25,001 bases of DNA from a virus, in IMG/VR virus record IMGVR_UViG_3300046804_000875, positions 1 through 25,001 of that record; one strand, 5' to 3'. Both the position numbers and the translations under genes were made by a program. This document shows positions 24,201 through 25,001 of this stretch, piece by piece. The notes beneath the pieces were generated by a model. It did no database searches. It was not told the DNA's origin and worked only from the letters and a program-made list of their open reading frames with translations. Each line of letters begins with the position of its first letter. Position 1 is the first letter of the stretch.

Positions 24201-25001
24201 TCTATTGGTAATACAGGAAATACATTTAAGCTTGAGGTTACAGGAACTACTAAGATTAGTGGTCAATTGACTTTAGGTTCTACAATAACCAACGGAACAT
24301 ATACTTATACTTTACCAAGTGCTACAGGAACTATTGCTTTAACAAGTGATATAAGTGGTATGATTACAGGAAGTGGTACTACAAACTACCTACCTAAGTT
24401 TACAGGTGCAAGTACAATAGGGAATAGTTTAATACAAGATGATGGTACAACAGTATCAATAACAAGAACGGCAGGAGATTTAGAATTATCTTTATGGGCA
24501 GGTAATACAACTAATGCAGGAAATTCTATTCTTGGTTTATATGCAGGAACAGGAGCAGGTAATTTAGTTCCTTATGGTACTATAAAAGTTAGTCCTGATG
24601 CTGCAGGAAATACAAGAGCAGCTAAAATGGTATTTGGAGTTAGGCAAAGTGGTGGCTCTTTATTAGATGCATTAACTATTAATTCTTCAGGCAATTTAGG
24701 ATTAGGAGTTACACCGAGTGCGTGGGGAAGTGCTAGTGCTGGGACATTGGAAAATAGTGCAGGTGCTTTATGGAGAATATCTACTTCTGCAATAGGGGTT
24801 GTTCAAAATGGTTATTATAATGGAACAAATTGGATTTATACAAATACTGCAGCTGCCACTGATTATTATCAATCTTCTGGAGAGCATAGATGGAGAATAG
24901 CTCCTTCAGGAACGGCAGGTAACGCTATATCCTTTACCCAAGCAATGACGTTAAACGCTTCAGGGCAATTACTTTTAAATAGAACATCATCTTTTAATTC
25001 A
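21243..25001 (+). CDS. Long repetitive tail fibre/adhesin (3' partial)
   Basis: The frame from ATG 21243 stays open to the window end, 1253 codons, so the C-terminus is missing. The protein is rich in Gly, Ser, Thr and Asn and built of recurring beta modules: GYLSSTDWxTFNxKQ (five copies), TLTTTGxxGxATL followed by TLNIPxYT (three copies), TINGTxYDLSxxRSWSVGT (two copies) and 'LPKFTGASTIGNSLI'-like segments near the end. Such proteins form trimeric fibres that bind the host surface. The N-terminus (MAIQGFFTGDVKIRDLNGV) probably attaches to the particle. Receptor-binding tip, chaperone or variable region, if present, lie outside the window. No enzyme motif is visible in the part seen. Confidence 0.82.
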   Translation, partial: MAIQGFFTGDVKIRDLNGVLKAVDGIVEVATDAGTVTSVGLTVGSTGTDVNVANSPVTTSGNITLNLPSASATNRGLLSASDWTSFNSKQGTITLTTTGNNGSATLISGTLNIPTYTLAGLGGISLTSLSASSPLAYNNTTGAFSIQVANDSQSGYLSSSDWTVFNSKQAALTFSAPLVNTAGTISIPAATSSVNGYLTSTDWSTFNNKQATITLTTTGSSGAATLIGATLNIPNYTGGLSGYVPYTGATTNVDLGEYELKAGQLTLDVSPTGTAAVGTTRWNNTIGSSETTLKGGNVILKNGVDLVARVVNKVTPNTTLTKAGYAAVRVSGAQGQRLAVAYAQANNDNNSADTIGLVTETIATNQEGFIMTVGQLLDIDTTGSLQGETWADGDVLYLSPTTAGALTNIKPNGSTGHIVVMGYVEYAHANHGSIYVKIMNGWELDELHNVYISSVANNQGLFYESSTQLWKNKSIATVLGYTPANAATTITINGTTYDISTNRTWSVGTVTSIGTSGPITGGTITGSGTIGITQATTSTDGYLSSTDWNTFYNKQAAGSYITALTGEATASGPGSASVTLSTSAVTGKLLTGLNLTGGGSIAATDSILQAFGKVQNQISGLAGGVTYQGTWNASTNTPTLTSSVGTKGYYYIVDVAGSTNLNGITDWKVGDWAIFNGSTWDKVDNTDAVSSVNGFTGAVSLTTSNIAEGTNLYYLDSRARLALSFTAGSGAYDNTTGVITIPTNTSQLTNGANFITLSSLSASSPLAYNSGTGAFSIQVATGSQNGYLSSTDWTTFNGKQNALTLTTTGSSGSATLVGATLNIPTYTLSGLGGVPTSRQLTINGTAYDLSADRSWSVGTHTGSLTSGYIPKATGSTTLTDGLLYDTGSAVLLGTQTAGSGKFMVYSSTADNHYQAIGTAPSFRFADTITSPTYTGIIGLATASNHFIIGAAAGDMVLANNTSSVGNFLFGTGATERMRINATTGNVSIGNTGNTFKLEVTGTTKISGQLTLGSTITNGTYTYTLPSATGTIALTSDISGMITGSGTTNYLPKFTGASTIGNSLIQDDGTTVSITRTAGDLELSLWAGNTTNAGNSILGLYAGTGAGNLVPYGTIKVSPDAAGNTRAAKMVFGVRQSGGSLLDALTINSSGNLGLGVTPSAWGSASAGTLENSAGALWRISTSAIGVVQNGYYNGTNWIYTNTAAATDYYQSSGEHRWRIAPSGTAGNAISFTQAMTLNASGQLLLNRTSSFNS
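21464..21513 (+). repeat. Fibre GYLSSTDW module, copy 1
   Basis: Encodes RGLLSASDWTSFNSKQ. Related copies are at about 21701-21749, 21824-21873, 22860-22907 and 23592-23643, in the same frame. Confidence 0.7.
21618..21765 (+). repeat. Fibre long repeat, first copy
   Basis: Encodes a stretch beginning LTSLSASSPLAYN and running through GAFSIQVA to the second DWTVFNSKQ module. The second copy at 23511-23658 has the same length and nearly the same protein sequence, but many different third codon bases. Confidence 0.7.
23511..23658 (+). repeat. Fibre long repeat, second copy
   Basis: Encodes LSSLSASSPLAYN through GAFSIQVA to DWTTFNGKQ. It matches the copy at 21618-21765 in protein and length; the differences are mostly silent, so the duplication is old or under selection at the protein level. 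Confidence 0.7.

Noticed and set aside
21243-25001. A diversity-generating retroelement target in the fibre
   Set aside because: No reverse transcriptase, template repeat or variable repeat is visible, and the C-terminus that would carry the variable region is outside the window.

Overview
The window is a stretch of a tailed bacteriophage genome, from the virion-structure and packaging region. The host is probably a member of Bacteroidota. Three lines support this: the low GC content; promoter-like sites matching the Bacteroidota -7 element TAnnTTTG with A-rich leaders in place of clear Shine-Dalgarno sequences; and structural proteins (portal, large terminase, repetitive fibre with TINGTxYDLS and GYLSSTDW modules) of the kind seen in Bacteroidota phages. 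Every convincing gene is on the + strand, usually with 0-15 nt gaps or short overlaps. No integrase, repressor, tRNA, insertion sequence or CRISPR array is visible, so lifestyle cannot be judged here.

Layout. (1) 2-4696: the 3' part of a very large gene for an internal or polyvalent virion protein, with a GNAT-like acetyltransferase segment near its visible N-terminus. (2) 4693-5229: two small unknown genes. (3) 5233-7284: large terminase. (4) 7284-13027: an eight-gene sugar and methyl-transfer island. It encodes a GT25-like, a GT2, a GT11 fucosyltransferase-like, an exostosin/GT47-like and a second GT25-like transferase, two methyltransferases, and a clear GDP-mannose 3,5-epimerase. A GC-rich potential pseudoknot sits inside the island before the GT11 gene. 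(5) 13106-13669: a free-standing NUMOD4/HNH homing endonuclease between a promoter and the portal gene; its first six codons copy those of the portal gene. (6) 13683-19107: head module of portal, a FtnA-like ferritin, a scaffold-like protein and the major capsid protein, closed by a strong terminator. (7) 19187-25001: an unknown structural protein, a second terminator, two small probable head-tail or neck proteins, and the first 1253 codons of a long repetitive tail fibre that runs off the window.

How it works together. The terminase, portal, scaffold and capsid genes build and fill the head, the large first protein is probably packaged and ejected with the DNA, and the fibre mediates attachment. 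The island could glycosylate the virion or alter the host surface. The epimerase would convert host GDP-mannose to GDP-L-galactose, a close analogue of GDP-L-fucose, the usual GT11 donor. Three intergenic regions (before the HNH/portal, scaffold/capsid and neck/fibre groups) share a two-part motif, TATTT..AAC, 10-11 nt, TAnTTTyG, which looks like a phage late-promoter family.

Points most worth a second look are the ferritin inside the head operon, the epimerase/GT11 pairing, the pseudoknot RNA candidate, the shared promoter motif and the endonuclease that copied the portal start.
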